Shown here piece by piece: positions 56,299-64,000 of a stretch of DNA of 64,000 nt. Under the pieces are notes generated by a model, which was not told the DNA's origin, ran no database searches, and worked only from the letters and a program-made list of their open reading frames with translations. Source of the stretch: Betaproteobacteria bacterium (GTDB taxonomy: Bacteria > Pseudomonadota > Gammaproteobacteria > Burkholderiales > CAIKXV01); the NCBI GenBank assembly GCA_021298815.1, contig JAJTHE010000060.1, positions 23,631-87,630 of the forward strand, written 5' to 3'. A program made the translations under genes and the position numbers. Each line of letters starts with the position of its first letter. Positions within the stretch are counted from its first letter, which is position 1.

Positions 56299-57408
56299 AT
56301 GTATGTCGCAGTCAAGGGGGGCGAGCGCGCGATCCTGAACTCCTATGCATTGCTCGACCAGGCCCGGCGCGGCGACCCCGCGGTGCCCGAGCTCAGCCTG
56401 GAGCAGATCCGCCACCAGTTGCGCCTGTCGGTGGACCGCGTGATGTGCGAAGGCTCGATCTACGACCCGGAACTCGCCGCACTGGCGATAAAGCAGGCGG
56501 CCGGCGACATGGTCGAGGCGATCTTCCTCCTGCGTGCCTATCGTGCCACCTTGCCCCGCCTCGGCTATTCGCTGCCGCTGGAAACGGCCGACATGAAGTT
56601 GTGGCGACGGGTCTCGGCGACGTTCAAGGACCTGCCCGGTGGACAGGTGCTCGGGCCGACCTACGACTACACGCAGCGGCTCCTGGACTTTTCGCTCGCC
56701 GCCGCTGGAGAAGTCGCGGCCAGCCCCGAGGCGGAAGTTGCGGCCGACCCCGGTCCGGTGCCGCGCGTGGTCGACCTTCTGAACCACGAGGGACTGATCG
56801 AGACGCACGAACCGAGCCCTGGCGACCCGGACCCGCGCGACCTGACGCGCGAACCGATCTCCTTCCCGGCCGACCGCGCGACCTGGATGCAGAACCTGGC
56901 GCGGGGCGACGAAGGTTTCCTGCTCGCGATGGGCTATTCGACGCAGCGCGGGTACGCCAACTCGCATCCGTTCGCCGGCGAGATCCGCTATGGCACGGCG
57001 GAACTGGTGCTGGAACCTGAGGAACTCGGCTTCGCCATCTCGATCGGCGACATCGAGGTCACGGAATGCCAGATGGTGAACCAGTTCGGTGGCTCGAAGT
57101 CGCAGCCACCGCAGTTCACCCGGGGTTACGGCCTCGCCTTCGGCGCCAGCGAACGCAAGGCGATGGCGATGTCGCTGGTGGACCGGGCACTCAGGGCCGA
57201 CGAACTGGGCGAGGCGGTGAACGCGCCGGCGCAGATGCAGGAGTTCGTGCTCTCCCACACCGACAACCTGGAGGCTTCCGGGTTCGTGCAGCACCTGAAG
57301 CTGCCGCACTATGTCGACTTCCAGTCGGAACTCGAACTGGTGCGGCGGATGCGGGCACCGAAGGCCGCGGCGCCGGGCGTGCGCGGACGCAACGGCGAGG
57401 CCGCATGA
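56299..57408 (+). CDS. phnI: C-P lyase core subunit PhnI
   Basis: 369 aa. N-terminus MYVAVKGGERAILNSY, then LSLEQIRHQLRLSVDRVMCEGS and FRLRAYRATLPRLGY-like segment; C-terminal SDTDNLEASGFVQHLKLPHYVDFQ-like end (here HTDNLEASGFVQHLKLPHYV). PhnI has nucleosidase activity that displaces the purine base with phosphonate. Start ATG 56299 one base after the phnH stop. Overlaps phnJ. Confidence 0.93.
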   Translation: MYVAVKGGERAILNSYALLDQARRGDPAVPELSLEQIRHQLRLSVDRVMCEGSIYDPELAALAIKQAAGDMVEAIFLLRAYRATLPRLGYSLPLETADMKLWRRVSATFKDLPGGQVLGPTYDYTQRLLDFSLAAAGEVAASPEAEVAADPGPVPRVVDLLNHEGLIETHEPSPGDPDPRDLTREPISFPADRATWMQNLARGDEGFLLAMGYSTQRGYANSHPFAGEIRYGTAELVLEPEELGFAISIGDIEVTECQMVNQFGGSKSQPPQFTRGYGLAFGASERKAMAMSLVDRALRADELGEAVNAPAQMQEFVLSHTDNLEASGFVQHLKLPHYVDFQSELELVRRMRAPKAAAPGVRGRNGEAA

Positions 57409-58274
57409 ACGTCAGCGACCTCCCGGCGCCGGTGGAGCGCGATGCCAACTTCAACTTCGCCTACCTGGACGAGCGCACCAAGCGGATGATCCGGCGCGCG
57501 ATCCTGAAGGCCGTCTCCATCCCCGGCTACCAGGTGCCGTTCGGGTCGCGCGAGATGCCGCTGCCGTACGGCTGGGGCACCGGCGGCATACAGGTCACCG
57601 CGTCGATCATCGGACCCAGCGACGTCCTCAAGGTGATCGACCAGGGCGCCGACGACACGGTCAATGCCGTCAACATCCGCCGCTTCTTCCAGCGCACCAC
57701 CGCGGTCGAGGTCACCACCCGCACCACGGATGCGACGATCATCCAGACGCGGCACAGGATCCCCGAGACGCCGCTGGCCGCAGGGCAGGTGCTGGTGTAC
57801 CAGGTCCCGCTTCCGGAGCCGCTGCAGAAGCTGGAGCCGCGCGAAGTCGAGACGCGCTCGATGCACGGGCTCGCGGAATACGGCCTGATGCACGTGAAGC
57901 TGTACGAGGACATCGCGCGCTTCGGGCACATCGCCACCACGTACGACTATCCGGTGATGGTCGACGGCCGCTACCTGATGGCGCCGTCGCCGATCCCCAA
58001 GTTCGACAACCCGAAGATGCACATGTGCCCGGCGCTGCAGCTGTTCGGCGCGGGCCGCGAGAAGCGGATCTACGCGGTGCCGCCGTGGACGAAGGTCGAG
58101 AGCCTGGCCTTCGACGACCACCCGTTCGAAGTGCAGCGCTGGTCGCAGCCCTGCGCGATGTGCGGCGACACCGGGAGCTTCCTCGACGAAGTGATCACCG
58201 ACGACGCGGGCGGGCGGATGTTCGTCTGTTCCGATACCGACCATTGCCTCGCGCGCAGGACCGCCGATGAGTGA
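57405..58274 (+). CDS. phnJ: C-P lyase catalytic radical-SAM subunit PhnJ
   Basis: 289 aa. The cysteine arrangement C-x2-C-x21-C-x5-C near the C-terminus (CAMC at the start, CSDTDHC at the end) is exactly that described for PhnJ, where three Cys hold the 4Fe-4S cluster and one forms the thiyl radical that breaks the carbon-phosphorus bond. N-terminal AYLDERTKRMIRRAILKAVSIPGYQ and PYGWGTGGIQ are also typical. Overlaps both neighbours. Confidence 0.97.
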   Translation: MNVSDLPAPVERDANFNFAYLDERTKRMIRRAILKAVSIPGYQVPFGSREMPLPYGWGTGGIQVTASIIGPSDVLKVIDQGADDTVNAVNIRRFFQRTTAVEVTTRTTDATIIQTRHRIPETPLAAGQVLVYQVPLPEPLQKLEPREVETRSMHGLAEYGLMHVKLYEDIARFGHIATTYDYPVMVDGRYLMAPSPIPKFDNPKMHMCPALQLFGAGREKRIYAVPPWTKVESLAFDDHPFEVQRWSQPCAMCGDTGSFLDEVITDDAGGRMFVCSDTDHCLARRTADE

Positions 58275-59049
58275 AGACACGCAACCGATCCTCCGCGTGG
58301 AAGGCATCGTCAAGCACTACGGCAGCCGGGTCGCCGTCGACGGGGTCTCGTTCGAGCTCTGGGCGGGCGAAGTGCTTGCGATCGTCGGCGAGTCCGGCTC
58401 CGGCAAGACGACGCTCCTGAACGCGGTGGCCGCGCGCGCCAGGCCGGACGGCGGGCGGGTATCTTTCCTCACGCGCCACGAGGGCGTGGTCGACGTGCAC
58501 GCGATGTCGGAGGCCCAGCGCAGGCTGCTCGCGCGCACCGACTGGGGCTACGTCCACCAGGACGCAGTGCAGGGGCTGCGCATGAACGTCTCGGCGGGCG
58601 CCAACGTCGGCGAGCGGCTGATGGCCCTGGGCGAGCGCCACTACGGCCGGATCCGGAACGAAGCGGCGAGCTGGCTGGAGCGCGTGGAGATGGACGTGAC
58701 GCGCATCGACGACACGCCGGCCACGTTCTCCGGCGGCATGCGCCAGCGGCTGCAGATCGCGCGCAACCTGGTCACCCGGCCGCGGCTGGTGTTCATGGAC
58801 GAGCCGACCTCGGGCCTCGACGTGAGCGTGCAGGCGAAGCTGCTCGACCTCCTGCGCTCGCTGACCCGCGGCCTTTCGCTGGCCGCCATCGTGGTCACGC
58901 ATGACCTGGCCGTCGCGCGCCTGCTCGCGCACCGCATGGTCGTGATGAAGGATGGCCGGGTCGTCGAAACCGGGTTGACCGACCAGGTGCTCGACGACCC
59001 GCAGCATCCCTATACGCAGCTGCTCGTGTCCTCGGTGCTCCAGCCATGA
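58267..59049 (+). CDS. phnK: C-P lyase ABC-type ATPase PhnK
   Basis: 260 aa. Walker A GESGSGKTT, GYVHQDAVQGLRMNVSAGANVGERLMA, signature FSGGMRQRLQIARNLVTRPRLVFMDEPTSGLDVSVQAK. PhnK binds the PhnGHIJ core; it has no membrane partner of its own. Overlaps phnJ by 8 bases and phnL by 4. Confidence 0.95.
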   Translation: MSEDTQPILRVEGIVKHYGSRVAVDGVSFELWAGEVLAIVGESGSGKTTLLNAVAARARPDGGRVSFLTRHEGVVDVHAMSEAQRRLLARTDWGYVHQDAVQGLRMNVSAGANVGERLMALGERHYGRIRNEAASWLERVEMDVTRIDDTPATFSGGMRQRLQIARNLVTRPRLVFMDEPTSGLDVSVQAKLLDLLRSLTRGLSLAAIVVTHDLAVARLLAHRMVVMKDGRVVETGLTDQVLDDPQHPYTQLLVSSVLQP

Positions 59050-59789
59050 ACCACGCGGAGACCCTCCTGCCAGCCCTGCGGGTGGCCGGGCTTTCGAAGC
59101 GGTTCACGCTGCACAACCAGGGCGGCGTCGAACTGCCGGTGCTCGAGGGCGTCACGCTGGATGCGTTCCGGGGCGAGTGCCTTGCGCTGGATGGCCCGTC
59201 GGGCGCCGGCAAGAGCACCCTGCTGAAGCTGATCTACGCGAACTACCGGGCCAGTGCCGGGTCGATCCGGGTGCGCCGCACGTCCGCCGCAGCCGAGGTC
59301 GACGTCACCACCGCCGATCCACGCACGCTGCTCGCGCTGCGCCGGGACACGATCGGCTACGTGAGCCAGTTCCTGCGCACCGTCCCGCGGGTCGGCGCGC
59401 TGGACGTGGTCGCCGAGCCGCTGCTCGGCACGGCCGACGCAGACACCTCGGCGCTGCGCGACGCGCACCGCAAGGCGCAGGAACTGCTGCTGCGGCTGCG
59501 CATCCCGCAGCGTCTCTGGCACGTGCCGCCGGCGACCTTCTCCGGCGGCGAGCAGCAGCGCATCAACATCGCGCGCAGCTTCATCCGGTCCTGGCCGGTC
59601 CTGCTGCTCGACGAGCCGACCGCCTCGCTCGACGCGGACAACTGCAGCACGGTGGTGAGCCTGATCGACGAGGCGCGCGCCCGGGGCGCGGCGGTCATCG
59701 GCATCTTCCACGATGCACGCGTGCGGGAGCGGGTGGCCACCCGGGTGATCGACATGGAACGCTTCCAGCCGCGGCCGGGGTCCAGATGA
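59046..59789 (+). CDS. phnL: C-P lyase ABC-type ATPase PhnL
   Basis: 247 aa. Walker A GPSGAGKST, YVSQFLRTVPRVGALDVVAEPLL, FSGGEQQRINIARSFI and LLLDEPTASLD. Works with PhnK on the core complex. Overlaps phnK and phnM by 4 bases each. Confidence 0.95.
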   Translation: MNHAETLLPALRVAGLSKRFTLHNQGGVELPVLEGVTLDAFRGECLALDGPSGAGKSTLLKLIYANYRASAGSIRVRRTSAAAEVDVTTADPRTLLALRRDTIGYVSQFLRTVPRVGALDVVAEPLLGTADADTSALRDAHRKAQELLLRLRIPQRLWHVPPATFSGGEQQRINIARSFIRSWPVLLLDEPTASLDADNCSTVVSLIDEARARGAAVIGIFHDARVRERVATRVIDMERFQPRPGSR

Positions 59790-60943
59790 ACAACGAAATG
59801 GTGTTCAGGCGTGCGCGCCTGGTCCTCGGCGACGAGGTGGTCGAAGGCACGCTGGCAGTGGCGGGCGGCCACATCGCAGCGATCGCCTCCGGCGGCAGCG
59901 CGGTGTCCTCGGCGGAGGACCTTGACGGGGACTTCCTGGTGCCCGGGCTGGTCGAGCTGCATACCGACAATTTCGAGCGCCACCTGATGCCCCGGCCCAA
60001 GGTGCGCTGGCCGGCGCTGCCGGCGCTGCTGGCGCACGACGCCGAGCTCGCCGCCTCGGGCATCACGACCGTGTATGACTCGCTCGGCGTCGGCGACATC
60101 GACGAGGAGGCACTGCGCGGGCAGGGCTGGGGCGAGGTGGTGTCGCTGATCGAAAGCGCTGGCGATGCGGGCCTGCTGCGCGTGGAGCACCTGCTGCACG
60201 TGCGCTGCGAACTCGCCGCCGCGAACACGCTCGAGCTGTTCGAGCCCTTCCTGGACAATCCGCGCGTCGGACTGATCTCGCTGATGGACCATACGCCGGG
60301 CCAGCGCCAGTGGGAGGACCTGGAGCAGGCGCGCATCTACTACACCGGCAAGAAGGGCTGGTCGGACGCGAAGTTCGATGCCCAGGTCGAGAACGCGAAG
60401 GTCGTGCAGGAACGCTACGCGGCGCCGCATCGCAGGCACTTCGTCGAATATGCACGGCGCCGCGGGATCGCGCTGGCAAGCCACGACGACACGCTCGCCG
60501 AGCATGTGCATGAAGGACAACGGGACGGTGTCGTGATCTGCGAGTTCCCGACGCGGGTCGCGTGCGCGCAACTCGCGCGCGAACTCGGGCAATCGGTGCT
60601 GATGGGCGCGCCCAACGTGGTGCGCGGGGGGTCCCACTCCGGCAACGTGGCGGCGATCGAACTGGCGAAACTCGGCGTGCTCGACACCCTGTCGTCCGAC
60701 TACATCCCGGTGAGCCTGATGATGGCGGCGTTCCGCCTGGTCGATGACGCGGGCTTCACCATTCCACAGGCCCTGTCCACGGTGACCCGCAATCCCGCGC
60801 GCTCGGTCGGCCTCGTCGACCGGGGAGAAATCGCGCCGGGCAAGCGCGCCGACCTGGTCCAGGTCCGCCTGGTGGACGGCCAGGGCGGGCGGCGGCAGCC
60901 CGTGGTCCGCGCCGCCTGGCGGGCCGGCAAGCGCATCGTCTGA
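59786..60943 (+). CDS. phnM: alpha-D-ribose 1-methylphosphonate 5-triphosphate diphosphatase PhnM
   Basis: 385-aa amidohydrolase-fold enzyme that removes pyrophosphate from the triphosphate intermediate before C-P cleavage. Metal-site segments: LVPGLVELHTDNFERHLMPRPKV, LISLMDHTPGQRQW, ALASHDDT, and LSSDYIPVSLM. Start ATG 59786 inside the phnL end. Last gene of the C-P lyase operon. Confidence 0.95.
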   Translation: MNNEMVFRRARLVLGDEVVEGTLAVAGGHIAAIASGGSAVSSAEDLDGDFLVPGLVELHTDNFERHLMPRPKVRWPALPALLAHDAELAASGITTVYDSLGVGDIDEEALRGQGWGEVVSLIESAGDAGLLRVEHLLHVRCELAAANTLELFEPFLDNPRVGLISLMDHTPGQRQWEDLEQARIYYTGKKGWSDAKFDAQVENAKVVQERYAAPHRRHFVEYARRRGIALASHDDTLAEHVHEGQRDGVVICEFPTRVACAQLARELGQSVLMGAPNVVRGGSHSGNVAAIELAKLGVLDTLSSDYIPVSLMMAAFRLVDDAGFTIPQALSTVTRNPARSVGLVDRGEIAPGKRADLVQVRLVDGQGGRRQPVVRAAWRAGKRIV

Positions 60944-61022
60944 GCCTGTTGCCGGACGACGCTAGGTAGCCGGCCGCAGGCCTGCGTCGGCAGGCACCGA
61001 CGGTCGATGCCATGCGCCGGAA

Positions 61023-61076
61023 GCAGGCGGGCGGTGGTGCGTCCGCCTGCAGCCCGCGGACGGTCCGCGGCAGGTA
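61023..61076 (+). other. two GC-rich stem-loops after phnM
   Basis: Perfect 8-bp arms GCAGGCGG (61023-61030) and CCGCCTGC (61043-61050), then a second near-palindrome of CCGCGGAC / GTCCGCGG type just downstream. No T-run follows, so these are not a standard intrinsic terminator, but they may end or protect the phn transcript. They lie in the 214-bp gap before rppH, which otherwise holds nothing I recognise except an AT-rich stretch (61090-61135) likely to contain the rppH promoter. Confidence 0.4.
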
Positions 61077-61157
61077 CCTACCCACGGCCTGAAAAGTGTG
61101 AAAAAATCACGGACAATCCGTCAAACTATAGCGTAAAGCCGGAACCAGGGGCGTGCG

Positions 61158-61742
61158 GTGATCGATCGCGAGGGCTATCGACTCAATGTGGGCATCATCC
61201 TGAGCAACACCCGCAACCAGGTGTTCTGGGGCAAGCGCGTGCGCGAGGATGCCTGGCAGTTCCCGCAGGGTGGGATGAAGCGCGGCGAGACCCCCGAGCA
61301 GGCGATGTTCCGCGAACTCGAGGAAGAGGTGGGGTTGCAGTCCTGCCATGTGCGCATCCTCGGCCGCACCCGCGAATGGCTCAGGTATGACGTCCCCGAG
61401 CAGTGGACGCGCCGCGATTCGCGCGGCCTCTATCGGGGACAGAAGCAGATCTGGTTCCTGCTGCGGCTGACCGGGCGCGACTGCGACGTGCGGCTGCGCG
61501 CGAACGAGCGCCCCGAGTTCGATGCCTGGCGCTGGAGCGAGTACTGGGTCCCGATGCAGTCGGTGGTCGAGTTCAAGCGCGAGGTCTACCACAACGCGCT
61601 GGCGGAACTCGCACGCTACCTGCCCCGCGTCGGCGGCCGGCCCGGTGCCGTGCGTGCGGACGCGGTGCTGCATCCGGCCATCGGCGACGTCACGGTGGTG
61701 TCGGGCAATCCGCTCGGGCAGGACGAGACCCGCGCCGCCTGA
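61158..61742 (+). CDS. rppH: RNA 5'-pyrophosphohydrolase RppH
   Basis: 194 aa. Nudix box within [20 protein letters not shown] and EEEVGL, and RppH-specific N-terminus [16 protein letters not shown]. It removes pyrophosphate from 5' triphosphate RNA to start mRNA decay. GTG start 61158. In many Betaproteobacteria rppH lies beside and divergent from proS; here about 20 kb of mostly phosphonate genes separate them. Confidence 0.95.
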   Translation: MIDREGYRLNVGIILSNTRNQVFWGKRVREDAWQFPQGGMKRGETPEQAMFRELEEEVGLQSCHVRILGRTREWLRYDVPEQWTRRDSRGLYRGQKQIWFLLRLTGRDCDVRLRANERPEFDAWRWSEYWVPMQSVVEFKREVYHNALAELARYLPRVGGRPGAVRADAVLHPAIGDVTVVSGNPLGQDETRAA

Positions 61743-61767
61743 TCCGCGCTGCCCGGCCGCCAGCCCC

Positions 61768-61773
61768 TACAAT
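61768..61773 (+). promoter_or_regulatory. probable -10 element for the CNP1-like gene
   Basis: TACAAT at 61768-61773, 31 bp ahead of the ATG. No good -35 is seen, so confidence is limited. Confidence 0.35.
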
Positions 61774-61804
61774 CCGGGGTCCGCGCAGAATCCACTGGAA
61801 TCCC

Positions 61805-62494
61805 ATGATGCAGATCGAAAATCCCGGTCCGGCCGGACGCACCGGGCATGGCCTCCTGACCGCCCTCCGGCTCCCGTTGCCGCCGCGGCCCGTATCGGCG
61901 ACCTGCCTGCTGTTCGCGGCGTTGTTCCTGGTGCCCTGCGTGTCCGTCGTTCCTGCGGTGCGTGCCCAGTCCGCGGCGCCCGGCGCGGCGCAGCCTGCGG
62001 CCACCGATGCGAAGGCAGCCGCTGCCCCGGCCCGGCAGAAGGTCGTGCTCCCGGGCGGTCGGGAAGACGGTTCGGACCTCGCGATCAACCTGCCTGCCTG
62101 GCCCGAGGATCGCGACCTGGCGGAACTGCAGCAGAGCGTGCGCCCCGACCTGCGCTTCTTCGTCGACCGCCGCTCGATCGAACTGGTGCCTGGCGGCGAG
62201 TTCCGGTTCACCCTGGTGGCCCGTACCGCCAGCGGCAGCCGCAACGTCACGTTCGAGGCGATCCGCTGCGCAACGCGCGACCGCATGATGCTGGCGGTCG
62301 GATCGCCCGACCGGCGCTGGTCGCCGGCCCGGTTCATGCGCTGGGAACCGGTCGAGCGCAACGACCCGATCGGCATGCGCGAGGTGCTCTGGCGCGACAT
62401 CTTCTGCCCGGGCCGCAGGCCGCTCGAGACGCTGAAGGAGGTGATGGCCGTCCTGAAGACCGGCCTGCCGCGGGATCTGGTCCCGATCGACTGA
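61805..62494 (+). CDS. CNP1-like family periplasmic protein
   Basis: 229 aa. A hydrophobic signal near residues 38-55 ends at VRAQS; an Ala-rich linker follows, then the CNP1-like domain: INLPAWPEDRDLAELQ, FFVDRRSIELVPGGEFRFTLVARTASGSRNVTFEAIRC, WREIFC-like end (here LWRDIFCPGRRPLETLKEVMAVLKTG). Two conserved Cys may form a disulfide. The family is named after a Neisseria cryptic protein and has no known function. Adjacent to proB and rppH as usual in this class. Confidence 0.85.
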   Translation: MMQIENPGPAGRTGHGLLTALRLPLPPRPVSATCLLFAALFLVPCVSVVPAVRAQSAAPGAAQPAATDAKAAAAPARQKVVLPGGREDGSDLAINLPAWPEDRDLAELQQSVRPDLRFFVDRRSIELVPGGEFRFTLVARTASGSRNVTFEAIRCATRDRMMLAVGSPDRRWSPARFMRWEPVERNDPIGMREVLWRDIFCPGRRPLETLKEVMAVLKTGLPRDLVPID

Positions 62495-62528
62495 CCCTGG
62501 CCAGGACCGCTGCAGGCCGGCCCGCGGG

Positions 62529-63725
62529 TCAGGGACGGGCGGTCACCACCATGTTGTCGCGATGGATCAGTTCCGGTTCGCCGACGTAGCCCAGCCTCGC
62601 CTCGATGTCGCGCGACTGCAGGCCCGCGATGCGCGAGGCTTCGGAGGAAGGATAGTTCGCCAGGCCGCGGGCGACCTCCGCGCCGTCCGGCCCGACGCAG
62701 CGGACGAGTTCGCCGCGGTCGAAGTCGCCGCTGACCGACACGGCGCCGATCGGCAGCAGGCTCTTGCCCTCGACCAGCAGCGCGCGCACGGCGCCGGCGT
62801 CCAGGGTGACCTGGCCGCGCACCTGCAGCTGATCGGCCAGCCACTGCTTGCGTGCAGCCATCGGCGCGGTGTCCGGCACCAGCAGGGTGCCGATCGACTC
62901 GCCGGCCGCCAGGCGCACCAGCACGTCGGCTTCCTCGCCGCTGGCGACGATCGTGCAGGCGCCGCTGCGCGCGGCGCGTTTCGCGGCGAGCACCTTGGTC
63001 AGCATGCCGCCGCGCGCGATCGCGCTGCCGACGCCGCCGGCGATCGATTCGAGGTGCGGGTCGCCGGCGCGCGCGGTGGCGAGCAGTGTGGCCGAGGGAT
63101 CCAGGCGCGGGTCGCCAGTGAAGATGCCCGGCTGGTCGGTCAGGATGACCAGCACCTCGGCTTCGATCAAGTTGGTGACCAGCGATGCGAGCGTATCGTT
63201 GTCGCCGAGCTTGATCTCTTCGGTGGTGACCGTGTCGTTCTCGTTGATGATCGGGATCACGCCCAGCCCGAGCAGCGTGACCAGGGTGCTGCGCGCGTTC
63301 AGGTAGCGGCGGCGATCGGCGAGGTCTTCATGGGTGAGCAGGACCTGCGAGGTGAGCAGGCCATGTTCCCGGAAGCAGCTCTCGTAGACCTGGGCAAGCC
63401 CCATCTGGCCGACCGCGGCTGCCGCCTGCAGTTCGTTCAGCGCGCTCGGACGCTTCGACCATCCCAGGCGCTGCATGCCTTCTGCGATCGCACCGCTGGA
63501 CACCAGCACGATCTCGCGCCCGCCCGCGCGCAGCCGCGCGATCTGCGAGGCCCAGCGTGCCAGCGCCTCGCGGTCGAGCCCCTGTCCCCGGTTGGTCACC
63601 AGGCTGCTGCCGACCTTCACCACGATCCGCTTCGCGCTGCCGAAGGCGGGGAGGGCGAGGGCCGCGGGCGCTGGCGGCACGACATCGGAGGAGCCCGGAG
63701 CGGCGGGGGTGGAACGGGTGGCCAT
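62529..63725 (-). CDS. proB: glutamate 5-kinase
   Basis: 398 aa, first enzyme of proline synthesis. N-terminal kinase domain: [70 protein letters not shown]-terminal PUA domain with [10 protein letters not shown] and [10 protein letters not shown]. The N-terminus has a 28-residue Ala/Pro-rich extension before the kinase fold; a start closer to the domain may be used. Follows obgE on the minus strand, a standard order. Confidence 0.95.
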   Translation of the reverse strand: MATRSTPAAPGSSDVVPPAPAALALPAFGSAKRIVVKVGSSLVTNRGQGLDREALARWASQIARLRAGGREIVLVSSGAIAEGMQRLGWSKRPSALNELQAAAAVGQMGLAQVYESCFREHGLLTSQVLLTHEDLADRRRYLNARSTLVTLLGLGVIPIINENDTVTTEEIKLGDNDTLASLVTNLIEAEVLVILTDQPGIFTGDPRLDPSATLLATARAGDPHLESIAGGVGSAIARGGMLTKVLAAKRAARSGACTIVASGEEADVLVRLAAGESIGTLLVPDTAPMAARKQWLADQLQVRGQVTLDAGAVRALLVEGKSLLPIGAVSVSGDFDRGELVRCVGPDGAEVARGLANYPSSEASRIAGLQSRDIEARLGYVGEPELIHRDNMVVTARP

Positions 63726-63751
63726 GGTGTCGCTTGGAGGGGGGCTCGGCT

Positions 63752-64000
63752 TCAGGCGTCGGGTGCCGCGCGTTGCGCGCCGGCAGCGAGGGAGGCGCCG
63801 GCCGGCGCGTCGCCGTCGTCGTCGGCGGCGGCGTCCACGCGCCGGTCGGCGTCCGTGTCCGCCGCCGCGGAGACCTGCGATGCAGCGGCGTCCGCCGCGG
63901 CCTGGGCAGTGGCGCGCGCGGCCGCGAGATGGTCGCTGATAGCGCGGATCAGTGGCTGGCAGCCGTCGCCGGAAACGGCCGAGATCGAGAACACCGGCGC
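63752..64000 (-). CDS. obgE: C-terminal end of GTPase ObgE/CgtA (partial)
   Basis: The gene runs off the right edge. The visible 82 codons or so begin [23 protein letters not shown], the end of the Obg GTPase domain (SAxxGxG G5 motif), followed by an Ala/Asp-rich disordered tail ending GAQRAAPDA. Obg proteins act in ribosome assembly. The obgE-proB adjacency supports the call. Confidence 0.8.
   Translation of the reverse strand, partial: APVFSISAVSGDGCQPLIRAISDHLAAARATAQAAADAAASQVSAAADTDADRRVDAAADDDGDAPAGASLAAGAQRAAPDA

Noticed and set aside
60944..61157. Search for a tRNA or attachment site at the right end of the phosphonate region
   Set aside because: No cloverleaf or recognisable tRNA 3' end is present; only GC-rich stems and an AT-rich promoter-like stretch.

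Overview
The window is about 64 kb of GC-rich DNA (roughly two thirds G+C by eye), densely packed with genes. It suggests a betaproteobacterial chromosome. The best evidence is gene order characteristic of that class: pepA-holC-x-valS divergent from lptF-lptG; an ECF sigma factor with DUF3619, DUF3106 and RDD genes divergent from ilvB-ilvN-ilvC-psd-pssA-leuA; and obgE/proB/CNP1-like/rppH. I cannot name the genus. I saw no rRNA or tRNA gene, no CRISPR array, and no transposase or integrase.

Layout. 1-5.1 kb: signalling genes, namely the tail of a probable adenylate cyclase, a class-II cAMP-phosphodiesterase-like metallo-beta-lactamase protein, a GAF-PilB/GspE ATPase and a GAF-HD-GYP phosphodiesterase. 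5.1-8 kb: a type IV pilin behind a convincing sigma-54 promoter, a second pilin broken by a one-base frameshift, and a PglL/TfpO-like oligosaccharyltransferase. 8-12.5 kb: sulfur-related genes (moaC-soxY-soxZ on the minus strand; an M48 protease, tusA and a degenerate lipoate-ligase-like gene on the plus strand). 12.5-17.7 kb: an OpuB/OsmF-type osmolyte ABC importer, a small Cys-rich protein, a degenerate HD-GYP protein and an MFS carrier. 17.7-27.9 kb: valS, holC, pepA, lptFG and the ECF sigma operon. 28-35 kb: branched-chain amino-acid and phospholipid synthesis, with a 28-codon, apparently leaderless ORF ahead of leuA. 35-36.2 kb: a decayed chemoreceptor. 36.2-40.8 kb: DUF2069, wrbA, yihY, a lytic transglycosylase and proS.

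40.9-61 kb is a phosphonate-use region. On the minus strand lies a catabolic unit: a PhnZ-type HD oxygenase, a phosphonoacetaldehyde dehydrogenase (PhnY), a phosphonate-monoester-hydrolase-like sulfatase and an SDR. On the plus strand lies an importer, phnC with two phnD and two phnE genes. Next, on the minus strand, come DUF1045, phnN and a dihydrolipoamide-dehydrogenase-like gene. Last is the C-P lyase operon phnGHIJKLM on the plus strand. Three promoters here share one architecture: three 7-bp Pho-like half-sites on an 11-bp pitch, then exactly 10 bp, then a -10 element. This suggests joint control by PhoB under phosphate starvation. The right edge returns to housekeeping genes (rppH, CNP1-like, proB, obgE). 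rppH and proS are commonly neighbours in this class, so the phosphonate genes may be an insertion between them.

Starts were chosen from overlaps, ribosome-binding sites and family alignment from memory. No database or tool was used.
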